A DNA stretch of 64,000 nt. It comes from Rutpela maculata. Its lineage: Eukaryota > Arthropoda > Insecta > Coleoptera > Cerambycidae. Numbering within the stretch: the stretch's first letter is position 1; every line of letters begins with the position of its first letter. Below are positions 20,695 through 31,604 of this stretch, one piece after another. The translations under genes and the position numbers were made by a program. The DNA is taken from NCBI GenBank assembly GCA_936432065.2, contig OW386286.2:113981519-114045518 (forward strand), given 5' to 3'. The notes below the pieces were generated by a model. It had not been told where the DNA came from. It saw only the letters and a list, made by a program, of their open reading frames with translations, and made no database searches.

Positions 20695-22445
20695 AAAAAA
20701 AAAACCGCTGCCCAAGGAATCACTACTTCCACATCCAAGTCTCTTACAACAAAATACTATATTTGCACTCCACTATGTGGAAATAATTGTTTATGGAACT
20801 TTAGTGGTATAATATTTGAAATCATGTACCCCAAAACCCCATAAAATTATATGCCACATCTGTAATAAAGGTGGGGGTGAATGAAGTGAAAAAAATTCTT
20901 GATGACTGACTCTTGTACACACTAAATCACACTATTTTTTCACCACCTTTAATAATAGGGTGTGGGCGGTAATAGGGATGGCTAATGCCATTTTTTTGAG
21001 GCCTTAGCTCCTCTTATATTTACTAAATACCAATTTCATGGACTCTTACTTGCTTGATTTACCTATTTACCCCCATTTACCTCAATTTACCCTTCAACTC
21101 TGCAACGGAATAAGATGAAAATATAATCTAGTTCCAGATCTCGTAAAAAAACATACGTGTGCCATATCTTAAACGGTTCCAGAGTAATCGTGAGCACCAA
21201 AACGATACAAGACTAACATACACACCGACGCAACAGACAAATTTATTTTGCTCAGACTTAAAATATTGACGTTTCTTGATATTATAAGCCTATTTAAACA
21301 ATGAAAATTTCCAAAAATTTTTTTTGCGTTAATATACTTCAACTGAATGTCAAACTAATACGCAGAAAATGGCAAGACAAAGATATAAAAAATCGTTGTG
21401 TGCCGTAAACTACACGATAGAAGTAAAGCCTCTACTACAAGCATTTTCTTCGAGGAAACCTACTACGCATCCATACTACTCAAGGTAACCCACTGTGCAT
21501 CCAATTTACTCGAGTAAAGCCACTGCGCATTCATACTTCTTGAAGTAACCCACTCGCATCCATTTTACTCGAGGAAACTCACTGCGCATCCATATCACTT
21601 GAGGTAACCTACTGCGCATCTATGGCACTCGAGAAAAGCCACTGCGCATCCACACTACTCGTGATAACCTACTGCGCATCCACACTACTCGTGATAACCT
21701 ACTGCGCATCCATTGTACTCGAGGAAAGCCACTGCGCATCCATACTACTTAAAGTAACCCACTGCGCATCCATACTACTTGAGGTAACCTACTATAATAC
21801 TCGAAAAAAGTCACTGAGTATCCAAATATTCGAGGAAAGCCACTGCGCATCCATATTACTCAAGGTAACTTTAACAACATAATATTTGAAATCGTCTACC
21901 CCAAAAACATATAAAACGATATGCTACATCGGTAGTGGGGGTGGGGGTGGTGGTAGAGGGTTGGTAGTGGGGGTGGATGAAGTAAAAAAATATTTTGAAG
22001 CTTTTGGTTCTTGTACACACACTAAATCACAATTTTTTTTTCATCCCATTTAATAAGGGAGGGTAATGGGGGTGGCTAATGCCAAAAATTTTTTTTAGAC
22101 CTTAGCTTCTCTTTTGTATACTAAATACCCATTTTATGGACTCTTACTTGCTTGATTTACCCATTTACCCGAAATTTACCCCAATTTACCCCCCAACCCT
22201 TCGACGGAATAAGATGAAAATATAATCTAGTTCTAGATCTCGCTAAAGTACATATGTGTACCAAATTTCAAGTCAATATGTTAAACGGTTCCAAAAGTTA
22301 CAGACAGACCGACAGACAGACAGAAAATTTTTTTTCGCTCAAACTTAAAATCTCGACGTTTCATGACATTTTAAGCCTATTTGAACAATAAAAATTTGTT
22401 AAAATTTTTTTGTCGTTACTGTACTTCCACTGGATGTGGAAGTAA
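20695..22445 (+). mobile_element. Composite repeat: family A - minisatellite - family A, copy 2
   Basis: Same order and same subfamily as 2300-4324. The left A part (20695-21357) carries the variant CAAGTCTCTTACAACAAAAT plus ACTATATTTGCACTCCACTA that is otherwise seen only in the first composite. The right A part (21868-22445) ends TGTACTTCCACTGGATGTGG. It lacks the extra A fragment present in the first copy. Confidence 0.8.
21450..21868 (+). repeat. 30-bp minisatellite, about 14 units
   Basis: Same unit and 60-bp alternation as at 3078-3530, with CACTGCGCATCCATACTACT as the clearest core. A few units carry deletions. Frames read through it (21622-21882) for the same reason as in the first array. 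Confidence 0.9.
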
Positions 22446-22487
22446 TTAATGCTCTACTTACATTTGTAGCTGAGATACGTTACTTTT

Positions 22488-23032
22488 ACTTCCACATCCA
22501 GTGGAAGTATAGTAACGACAAAAATATTTTTAAACATTTTTATTGTTCAAATAGGCTTAGAATGTCACGAAACGTCGAGATTTTAAGTTTGAGGGAAAAA
22601 AATTTGTCTGTCGGTCTGTCTGTAACTTTTTTGTGCGCACGTTTACTCTGGAACCGTTTGAGATATTGACTTGAAATTTGGTACACATATGTACTTTAAT
22701 GATATCTAGAACTAGATTATATTTTCATCTTGTTCCGTCGAAGGGATGGGGGGTAAATTGGGGTAAATTTGTGATTTAGTGTGTGTACAAGAACCAGAAA
22801 CCTCAAAATGTTTTTTTACTTCATCCACCCCCACTACCACCCCCTATCACCACCCCCACCCCGCTACCGATGTGGGGTATCGTTTTATGGGTTTTTGGGG
22901 TAGAGGATTTCAAATATTATATTATTAAAGTTCCATAAACAATTATTTAGACATACAAAATTTTTTCGTTGTGAGTGACTTGGATAAAAAATCTGGATGT
23001 GGAAGTAGTGATTCCTTGAGCAGCGGTTTTTT
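22488..23032 (-). mobile_element. Family A copy
   Basis: Runs in reverse from ACTTCCACATCCAGTGGAAG to TTGAGCAGCGGTTTTTT. The GTCTGTCTG microsatellite is short and the middle is deleted around the GGGTAAATT region (about 22755). It abuts the next copy after one base. Confidence 0.85.
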
Positions 23033-23033
23033 G

Positions 23034-23690
23034 ACTTCCACATCCAGTAGGAGTATAACGAAAAAAAATTTTAAAAAAATTTTTATTGTTCAGATAGGCT
23101 TAGAATGTCACGAAACGTCGAAATTTTAAGTTTGAGCGAAATAAAAATTTCTGTCTGTCGGTCTCTCTGTAACTTTTTTGTGCGCACGTTTACTCTGGAA
23201 CCGTTTGAGATATTGACTTGAAATTTGGTACACATATGTACTTTAACGAGATCTAGAACTAGATTATATTTTTATCTTGTTCCGTCGAAGGGTTGGGGGG
23301 TAAATTTGGGGTAAATAGGTAAATCAAGCAGGTAAGAGTCCATAAAATTGGTATTTTAGTATATACAAGAGAAGCTAAGGTCTCAAAAAAAATTTTGTAT
23401 TAGCCACCCCCACCTCTTTATTAAAAGGAATGAAAAAAAAAGTGATTTAGTGTGTGTACAAGAACCAGAGACCTCAAAATATTTTTTTACTTCTTCCACC
23501 CCCTATCACCACTCCCACCCCACTACCGATGTGCGGTATCGTTTTATGGGTTTTTGGGGTAGAGGATTTCAAATATTACATTATTAAAGTTCCATAAACA
23601 ATTATTTCCACATACAAATTTTTTCGTTGTGAGTGACTTGTATAAAAAATCTGGATGTGGAAGTAGTGATTCCTTGGGCAGCGGTTTTTT
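23034..23690 (-). mobile_element. Family A copy
   Basis: Nearly complete copy in reverse, from ACTTCCACATCCAGTAGGAG to GGGCAGCGGTTTTTT. It keeps the block GTGCGCACGTTTACTCTGGA and the ACCACCCCCTATC-type poly-C-rich segment. Confidence 0.85.
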
Positions 23691-23779
23691 CTTTCCAAAT
23701 TATTCACGAATGAATATAGCAATAGAAAAACCATCCTTTTTCTTACGCAGAAGTGAAAATAAATTGCAGAGATATTTTC

Positions 23780-23984
23780 CTAGTTAAAATTAATGGATAC
23801 GAAATTAGTCGTTACATATATTAGTCTTAACTAAAGAATAAATCAATCCTTAGTCAAGATTAAGACTAATTTATTCATCAATCAGATCATCTATGACTAA
23901 TGACTAACCAATTAGTCATTAGCCATAACTGATAGATTAGTCGTTAGTCATGAGTGATTAGTCGAGTAAAAAATGCCCATCTCT
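23780..23984. repeat. TTAGTC-rich block ending in a hAT-like terminus
   Basis: Many TTAGTC/GACTAA words in both orientations lead up to GCCCATCTCTG at 23974-23984. This is the same terminal sequence as the MITE at 17402-17765. The opposite end of such an element was not found. Confidence 0.4.
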
Positions 23985-24230
23985 GCTCTCTACTCTTTGG
24001 TTAAAATATACATTGTGAATTACTAGGTATATCATTGCTTATAAAAGAAATAATTTAAATTTAATTTAACATTTTAGATGCTATTTATATTTGATAGAAT
24101 AAAGGAAGGAGTAATGCATACATTTACACTCATTGTTGAACAATACAGTTGTTATTTTTTATTTTAATATACTTTGTACCGTCGCAGACAAATTGTCCCG
24201 TGTTCTCGCGACATATTTACTTCCTTACTT
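23985..24230. other. Unassigned spacer
   Basis: AT-rich, nothing recognised. Confidence 0.5.
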
Positions 24231-24267
24231 GTCGTTACTATACTTCCAGTGGAAGTATAGTAACGAC
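24231..24267. repeat. Perfect palindrome at the junction of two family A ends
   Basis: GTCGTTACTATACTTCC, a 3-base spacer, then its exact complement. It is formed by a short 3' end of a forward family A copy meeting the 3' end of the reverse copy at 24246-24858. Confidence 0.9.
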
Positions 24268-24858
24268 AAAAAAATTTTAAAAATTTTTATTGTTCAAATA
24301 GGCTTAGAAAGTGATGAAATGCCGAGATTTTAAGTTTGAGTGAAAAAAATTTTCTGTCTGTTTGGTACACATATGTACTTTAACGAGATCTAGAACTAGA
24401 TTATATTTTCATCTTGTTCCATCGAAGGGTAAATTGGGGTAAATTTGGGGTAAATAGGTAAATCAAGCAGGTAAGAGTCCATAAAATTGGTATTCAGTAT
24501 ATACAAGAGAAGCTAAGGTCCCAAAAAAAATTTTGGCATTAGCCACCCCCATTACCACCCCCACCCCGTTGTTAAAGGGGATGAAAAACATTGTGATTTA
24601 GTGTGTCTACAAGAACCAGAAACCTCAAAATATTTTTTTACTTCATCCATCCCCATTACCACCCCCTATCACCACCCCCACCCCACTACCGATGTGGGGT
24701 ATCGTTTTATGGGTTTTTGGGGTAGAGGATTTCAAATATTATATTATTATAGTTCCATAAACAATTATTTCTACATACAAAATTTTTTCGTTGTGAGTGA
24801 CTTGTGTAGAAAATCTGGATGTGGAAGTAGTGATTTCTTGGGCAGCGGGTTTTTTTTT
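24246..24858 (-). mobile_element. Family A copy
   Basis: Starts at GTGGAAGTATAGTAACGACA and ends GGGCAGCGGGTTTTTTTTT. The microsatellite region is largely deleted (TTCTGTCTGTTTGGTACACA), so the copy is about 100 bp shorter than the others. Confidence 0.85.
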
Positions 24859-25304
24859 AATTTCGAGCGTCACTAGGAGTGAAGAAAGTATTGTAATCGT
24901 CCGAAAATGCGACTTTGCGTTTTTGAGTTGAGTTGACTCTGATCTAAGCCGAAGAGTGCATTGAAAACAATTGAACTAATCCCGCGCTTTAGAAACGAGA
25001 AATTATATTTCAAACTTCCCATTCGTAAAAAAAGTGCCACTTTGTACATTTGATTGATTGATTGATTGATTGATTTACCATTGTACAGGAGTACCAGGGT
25101 ACAGGAACAGGAATGTAGGATGGGATGGGTTACCGCCTTGTGTCGTGATATTGAGTGTTTTTTTTTTTTCTGTTTTTGCTTTAAGAGTTCTTCTTGTTCC
25201 GAGTCCTTTGTTTCCTCTGTTTCAGATTCCGATAAAGGATATATCTCGGTACTTCACAGCGTACATTTCTGTCCTTATTGTAATTATTGTTTTCCCTCTT
25301 ATTG
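24859..25304. other. Unassigned; TTGA microsatellite
   Basis: Six TTGA units at about 25050-25076. No gene or other repeat recognised. Confidence 0.6.
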
Positions 25305-26310
25305 TTAACCCCCGACCCAAAAAGAGAGGTGTTATAAGTTTGACGCGTATGTTTTATGTCTGTCTGTCAGTCCGTCCGTCCGTCCGTCCGTCGGTCTGTC
25401 TGTGGCTTCATATATCTTCAACGGGTGATCCGATTTTGATGCACTTATTTTTATTTGAAAGATTATTTTGTCGAGAAGGTTTTTGCCATATTAGATTTTG
25501 ATGTTTGGTCGCCATCTTGATTACAAGCTTTTATTTAACTTGCCTTGTTCTTGTGGGTCAAATCTTACAACTGAATTTTAAAATAGTTATCCCCAACCAA
25601 TTGAGCTGAAATTTTGCATATACGTTTAGTTTAGATGACAATGCATGGTTAGCTAAGCGGCGTCATTCCAAATCCAATATGGCGGACTCCCAAAGATGGC
25701 GTACCAATTATTTTTTATGCACCCCCCATGATGGGTATCAAATGAAAGGATTTGCTAAGAAGAATACAAAAATAAAATGACGTCACACTAACTTCAATAT
25801 GGCGGACGCAACTGAATTTTAAAACAGTTATCCCCAACCGATTGCGCTGAAATTTTGCATACACGTTTAGTTTGGATGACAATGCATGGTTAGCTAGGTG
25901 ACGTCATTCCAAATCCAATATGGCGGACTCCCAAAGATGGCGGACCAGTTATTTTTTATGCACCCCCATGATATGGGTATCAAATGGTTCGATTACAAAT
26001 TGTAAGTAGTCATAAAATAAACAACTTGTTGTGCCAAAACGGCAACAAACGTAATCCGATCTCAACCAAAACCTTTTCAGATCTTCTGGAGCACTAAAGA
26101 AACCCTCATGCAAAGTTTCATCCAAATCCGTTTAGTAGCTTCGTCGCTTTCGTGCTAACATACATACACACACACACACACACAGACATTTTTCAAAAAC
26201 AACTTTTATGGATTCCTGGGACCACAAAACGTAAAGATTCGATGTTATCTCAATTTTCGATTTTGGACTAATTGTAGTAATCTCCCACAATTTTATTGTG
26301 GGGAGGTTAA
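25305..26310 (+). mobile_element. Family E repeat, copy 2 (most complete)
   Basis: Starts TTAACCCCCGACCC and ends GGGGAGGTTAA, so the termini are inverted. Just inside the right end is a hairpin: CCCACAAT (26284-26291), TTT, ATTGTGGG (26295-26302). A GTCC/GTCT microsatellite lies at 25358-25404 and an AC run at 26165-26187. Two direct copies of an internal unit carry AAATCCAATATGGCGGACTC and AACTGAATTTTAAAA. It shares its layout, but not its overall sequence, with families A and B. No protein is encoded. Confidence 0.75.
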
Positions 26311-26527
26311 AATGTTATTAATTATTTAAGTTTGAAAAAAAATGTTTTTTTTGGTTTTTATGTTTTTGTAATTGAATAGAAATCTAGTGAAATGATATTT
26401 TATTTTAATATCTAAATATTTATATATTTTACAAATATACATTTCATAATGTAATATACAACCGTGAAAATATAATTTTAGCTCGTGTCTTATGATGTAA
26501 AAATTTACGTTTTTTTTACGTGTAAAG

Positions 26528-26771
26528 TGGTGGTGTAATTACGCTTTTGACTCGGAATCCAAGGGTCCCGGGTTCGAAACCCAAATGGGGTATGGTATAG
26601 TATTTTTTTTATTTTTACTTTACTTCACACAGTATTTTACCAACTAAGTTCGTACTATAAAATTAAAAATGTCTAAAACTAACATTATTTACAAAAAACT
26701 GCGAAGAGTATCCTATAGAATGTGTAACAATTATATAAAAAGTTCAGTGAACAGGCGAAGAGTACGTTTTT
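26528..26771 (-). mobile_element. Family B copy 2 (truncated, inverted)
   Basis: Reverse of the 5' part of family B: GGCGAAGAGTACG at the right end, ACTGCGAAGAGTATCC inside, and the tRNA-like stretch GGGTCCCGGGTTCGAAACCC at about 26562-26582 in its coding sense. The 3' part with the GACG run and terminal hairpin is missing. Confidence 0.75.
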
Positions 26772-28104
26772 AGCTTGTTTAATTTATTTTTGCTAGTAGT
26801 TAGATGATCAACCGCTCTATTCAGACTTCTGTTGACTATTGTTGCTGTTGTCGGTGGCACTACGATGGCTATGTCCACTTGATCAGGCTCCATGGTGATT
26901 TATTTCTCTCGATAAAAGGTAGAATTGTTCTTGTCACTCTGTAAGCCGTTTTAATTTCCTCCTTCACAGTTTCTCCCCTTTTCAGTTGGTTCCTGGGATA
27001 TGTTGGGGTATTACAATTTACTTGTCGTTCTTAGGGAATAGTCATCTTCCCCACTGACTGAACTCTGTTTTGTTGACCGGTTTCGTAACGAAATTAGACT
27101 CTTCTTGAAGTTTATTTTCAGTTCAGACGCGGTTTCTTGTTTTCTAGAAAGTTGAAAATATCCTGCTCTTCTTCAGAGACGATTAGGATTAGCTAGCATG
27201 GTGAACTGCTGCTAGCATCCTCGGTATGTGCGGACACATTTAAATGAACAGGTTTGTTTTACAAATTGATTATATTCCATTCCTGACTTCTTCCTAGACA
27301 ACATTCAATCACAAATTCGCAAATAAACTCCTTATTTACTGTTTATATTGCTCAAATTGTATTACTATCAAATCTAATCGGGTTTATTTCGCTTTTAGAA
27401 AAACACACTAAATGTTTTAATACACTCCTCGGTGTGAAACCTGCGTGAGTACTTGCCATTATGCACAATGTTTTACAATTTTCTAGTGCAAAAAAATATA
27501 TAACAAATATCAGCTGCAAATACAATATTTTGATAAGAAAACTAAAAAATGATTATCAGACATGATAATAAATCATAAATATATAAACAAGATTGTGATT
27601 GTAGCTTGATAAAATCTTTAAAAATTGGAATGGATTTTCTGTGATATATTTTGCGGTTTTTCTTGAAAAGAGTTCTATATTATGTATTTGATTTCGTTAA
27701 AACTCATTGGTAAAAAAGGTTACAGAATCTTGGACGATAATATTTATTGTTGAATGTGTGTATTGAGGATTATTAATATGTATATTGATTTTGTTCCTTG
27801 TAATGTGGTTGTATTCGACACTTGCTATATGGTATATGCTTAAATTTACTTTTTTTTTAACCAATTTTAACACACTGTTTTCGATCTGTTAGCTTCTAAA
27901 AAAATAATTTGGTATTGCCCATATTCTATAATATTCTAATCTATCAATTAATATATCTTGAGACTCTTGCGCCTCGGCTAAATCTAAAAATATTACGATG
28001 TGTGTTTTGCCATTGTCATCGAAATTATGTAATTTTAGTGAGGTCGAATATTACATCCTCAATTCTATTTTGCCTGAAACCATATGAGTTTCCCCGAGAT
28101 CTTC
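26772..28104. other. Unassigned; possible decayed coding region near 26810-27260
   Basis: The reverse strand contains short open stretches such as SEEEQDIFNFLENKK and YRVTRTILPFIERNK, separated by stops and frame changes. I recognise no family. The rest (27260-28104) is AT-rich without visible structure. Confidence 0.3.
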
Positions 28105-28440
28105 AATCTTTTTTTAAAATTTTTATTCAACATCGGCCTATTTCCGCTACCAGGGTTTATCACCGACGCCAGGAGACGAGCTACCCCCAACCTGGAAATT
28201 TGGCCGAACCTCTACCCTTAAGAAGAGTAGGGATCTTTTACTTGCCTAACATTTAATAGGTAAAGGACCCCCAGAAGGATGGTATATCCATTACGTAATC
28301 CTTGCTGATATACAAGCCGCTAGAAGGTGGGACGAGATCGCTGTGTTTCTCAAGATGGATTTCACCCATTCAAGTACTAACCGCGCTGAACGTTGCTTCA
28401 CTGGAGTATCGCAATACAATCACAGTTAAGACGCCTCTAC
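28105..28440 (-). mobile_element. SINE with a 5S-rRNA-like promoter region
   Basis: The reverse strand carries GTGAAGCAACG and GGTTAGTACTTGAATGGGTG (rc of 28363-28382). These correspond to the A-box side and box C of 5S rRNA genes (GGTTAGTACTTGGATGGGTG in typical 5S). Weaker similarity continues into GAGAAACACAGCGATC. About 200 bp of unrelated, GC-richer body follows. It ends near GATGTTGAATAAAAATTTTA, giving an AATAAA and an A-rich tail. The upstream third of 5S is not recognisable, so this is not a 5S gene. It fits a 5S-derived (SINE3-type) element; the class assignment is inference. Confidence 0.55.
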
Positions 28441-29232
28441 GCTCGCCCTTTCAATTTTTGATTCAACTTTTTTTTTCGTCAAGTCAATGATAACAAAGTT
28501 ATCGCGGAAACACGTGTTTTTGCGAATTTTAAATGCGAATTCCTCCCCCAGCCCGTGCGATTAAGCTGCACTAACTTGATAAGATGATAAGAGAGCACGC
28601 GTGTAACCGAGTCGTCACAAAAATTTTGTTATAAAAGTTGGTTTCAAAACTCCTCTTTTTCTTGCCAGATCCGCTCCACTACTTTATCACTTAAAATCAC
28701 CTCTTCACAAATAAAATGTAACTTAGATCTCTCCTCATTTTCGGCCATTATTTATAGGATAAATAAACTAGCAATTGTTATGTCCAGAGGGAACTGTTCG
28801 TCTATTACATTCAATATCATGCAGTCAACATATCTTCTCAAACTATCTGGCAGGTCTTGAAGCACTCGCAAGTGAGATGATCCACACACACGTGGACAAG
28901 TGCATACATACACACAACCACGTAGTCACGCACGCACATGCGTACACACTCACTGCACATTCAACTCGCTAAAACATAGTTTTTAATGGGGATGTGAAAG
29001 TACCCCATTGTATAAAGTTCAGTAGAGTTCAGTAAAAAACAGATTGAAGGTATTTGACTCAACTATCAACAAAATAAGAGATTTATTTAAAAAATATATT
29101 TTTCCGAGATAATTTTAAAAAACGCATTTTTCACTCCTTTACACCCCCAAAAAACACTGTTCTGCACCATTTGGAGATTTTAGTTTCTTAATATTAACGG
29201 TGAAACCAAATTTTTATTGACTCCCCAATTTT
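28441..29232. other. Unassigned; CA-rich segment
   Basis: 28878-28950 is rich in CACACA and CACG words. TTCAGTAGAGTTCAGT at 29018-29036 shares AGTAGAGTTCAGT with the palindrome at 36563-36594. No gene seen. Confidence 0.45.
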
Positions 29233-29280
29233 ACTTCCACATCCAGTGGAAGTATAGTAATGACAAACAAAAATTTAGTG
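29233..29280 (-). mobile_element. Short family A end fragment
   Basis: ACTTCCACATCCAGTGGAAG followed by TATAGTAATGACAAACAAAA, the terminal 45 bp of a reverse family A copy, then unrelated sequence. Confidence 0.8.
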
Positions 29281-29805
29281 ATAAAAAATATTTTCTCCTC
29301 GTCTCAAAATTGATGAGCGACGGGGGCAAAATCACAAAAAAAATTGTGTCCTTATCTCAAAATTGATAGGCGGAGGGGAGCGAAACACCAAAAATTATTT
29401 TGATGTTCTACCCCACCTCCCTTATCTACGCCCTTGCCAGCTAATTTAACTTTATTACCCTTGCATATGATACGATAACAGTAATTTAACTTTTAAAATC
29501 TGAAACTATTGAGAATTTAATATATCATTTTTGTTTCATATTGCGCTGGTGTGCGATTTACATCCTCAACGAAATCGCACAGATGTTCTCTTTAGACCTA
29601 TTCGAGATAGGTTGATTAAATCAACTAGTTGTATTCAAATCGATATACGTCCCAGTGTATTTAAATAAATAACTTCATTAGCGGTTTTACATTTCACAGT
29701 AATTAAAGCAGATAATTGTTATTGTTATGCTTGAGATACAAAATGCAAATAGCTCAAGGAATCAAATAATTTATACCATGGGAAACAATGTATCGAAACC
29801 GAATA
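29281..29805. other. Unassigned; short direct repeat
   Basis: CTCAAAATTGATGAGCGACGG near 29304 and CTCAAAATTGATAGGCGGAGG near 29357 repeat within 60 bp. A similar AAATTGATGAGCGGGGGG lies at 38040. Probably remnants of another dispersed element. Confidence 0.4.
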
Positions 29806-30715
29806 GAATAGAATAGAATATTTATTTATTTATATAGGTTAACAAAAGATACAATGATTAATTTTAATATAAAGGTATAGGCATAGGTATAAATAAATAA
29901 ATGAGTGATTGCTTAGACTTGTTAGAGTCTGTGAGCAATGGGTAGTTTCATAAGAGTGTGCGTACATATGCGAAATACCCAACTAAGTTCTATTTATTTT
30001 GAAGTGTCCTAAGAACCTGAATGCAAAGGCAATAGACGTTGGGTATTATCAATATAAGTTTTCATGGATTTTATAAAACATGTATTTTCATTTAATTGTA
30101 ATAGAATTTGCTGTTAGTGTCAGGTATTAATATTAAGAAAAATATTAAAATTAAAATATTAGAAGTTAACTTAAAAACGAAAATTTACAAAAAGTAAAAA
30201 ACATAAATTTGAGGAATTACAAAACTTAAAGACTAAAAGAAAGCTTAAAGACTTCCAGTATTAATAAATGTATCTATTTCTGTGTAATTTATGTTCAGCA
30301 GCCATTTTTTTATTTCTTTTTTATATTTTGTTACAGATCTGATTTGTTTAATATCTTCTGGGAGCTTATTATATAATCTAGGACCTAAGTAGACAAAACA
30401 TTTTGTTCCTATAGTCTTTTGTGCAACGACTACCTTTATTTGTTTTTTAGTTTTAGCTCTTGTGTAGTAGTTATGATCAACGAGTGTTGTTTCTGAGTAT
30501 ATTTTGTATTGGTACATTAATAAACATTGCGAATATAGCTTACGGATATTTAATAATTCTGACTCTTTGTATAATAATTCAGTAGGATAAAGGTTGGGTT
30601 TTCCATATAAGATCTTTAAATATATTTTTTGGATTAATATTAATGGTGTAATGTTAGTTTTGTTTGCACCTCCCCATGCTACAATACCATATTTTAAAAT
30701 CGATTCAATCAAAAT
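29806..30715 (-). pseudogene. Non-LTR retrotransposon, 3' part (RT C-terminus and 3' UTR)
   Basis: Minus-strand 3' half of a jockey-like element. The reading frame (about 30715 to 30245) includes SILKYGIVAWGG, then LLYKESELLNIRKLYSQCL, then FVYLGPRLYNKLPEDIKQI. These are typical of the region after the RT palm in this retrotransposon group. The 3' UTR continues to a tail of ATTCT units (minus strand of 29806-29830). The upstream half of the same element is at 31605-32470; the two were separated by the plus-strand insertion at 30716-31604. The frame is open to its stop at 30245. Confidence 0.8.
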
Positions 30716-31604
30716 TAGAACACTTATCCCCATCTTTTACCAACTACGCAATATATTATATAAAAAACAATTATTACTTGTATATAAAGCCTTAGTAGAA
30801 TCTATAATCAGATATGCTATCATAAGTTGGGGGGGTCTATATAACACTACAGTTAATATGCTACAAACAACACAAAATTATGTAATAAAAGTCATGCTTA
30901 AAAAACCCAAAAATCATTCTACACAACTACTATATGACGAAACCAAGCTATTAAATGTTAGGCTTATGTATATTATACAGTCAATCGTCTTCGTACATAC
31001 AAAATGTGACAAAAATTCGTTAAAACATAATATCAACACTCGGGCAATAACAAATAATCATATTCAAGAACAGCATTTTACAAGAACAACATGTCAGAAA
31101 TTTATTTCTTTTTTAGGAACAAAATTTTACAATAATATACCAAATGATATAAGAACATTAACTAATTTAAAAGCATTTAAAAATAAAGTAAAAATGTACG
31201 TTATACAAAACAAAAATCACTTCATGCAGTATGTTTAATAGTTTTTCTGCTAAATCACACAGACTGAGGTCTGGTTCTCTGTTCTCCTGCAGTATCTTTG
31301 GATAGATGGATTTTTTAATGTAACTGTGTTGCTTAGGTATATATTATATATAGGTGGGTAAACATTCGATATAGGTTATATATGTATATATATTTTTTTT
31401 CTTTTTTGCAATTCACACCCATGTTCGTATTTACATAAGGGCATTTCATCAAATAACATTAAGCACTTGCTTTAATTTACACATCTATAAACTACATGGA
31501 GCACATCACAAATTTTTTAATTTAGGTGCTCCAAATTAATGTATTAATTTGAAATATGTAATATATTGTAGCAAAATGGAAAATAAATGAAATGAAATGA
31601 AATG
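30716..31604 (+). pseudogene. 5'-truncated non-LTR retrotransposon inserted in a relative
   Basis: Plus-strand fragment starting at about TAGAACACTTATCCCC. It encodes IFYQLRNILYKKQLLLVYKA, LVESIIRYAIISWGG and FLGTKFYNNIPNDIRTL, the same C-terminal region as its host element but clearly diverged. The frame ends at 31238. The 3' UTR ends in AAATAAATGAAATGAAATG repeats. A 4-base AAAT at 30712-30715 and 31600-31603 is the likely target duplication, overlapping the tail. Removing this segment makes the minus-strand host frame continuous. Confidence 0.75.

Noticed and set aside
26528..26600. A tRNA gene suggested by GGGTCCCGGGTTCGAAACCC
   Set aside because: The same stretch is part of family B in other copies and lacks a complete cloverleaf.
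28300..28420. A 5S rRNA gene
   Set aside because: Only the internal control region is recognisable, the 5' third is absent, and substitutions break the usual pairings. A SINE is a better fit.
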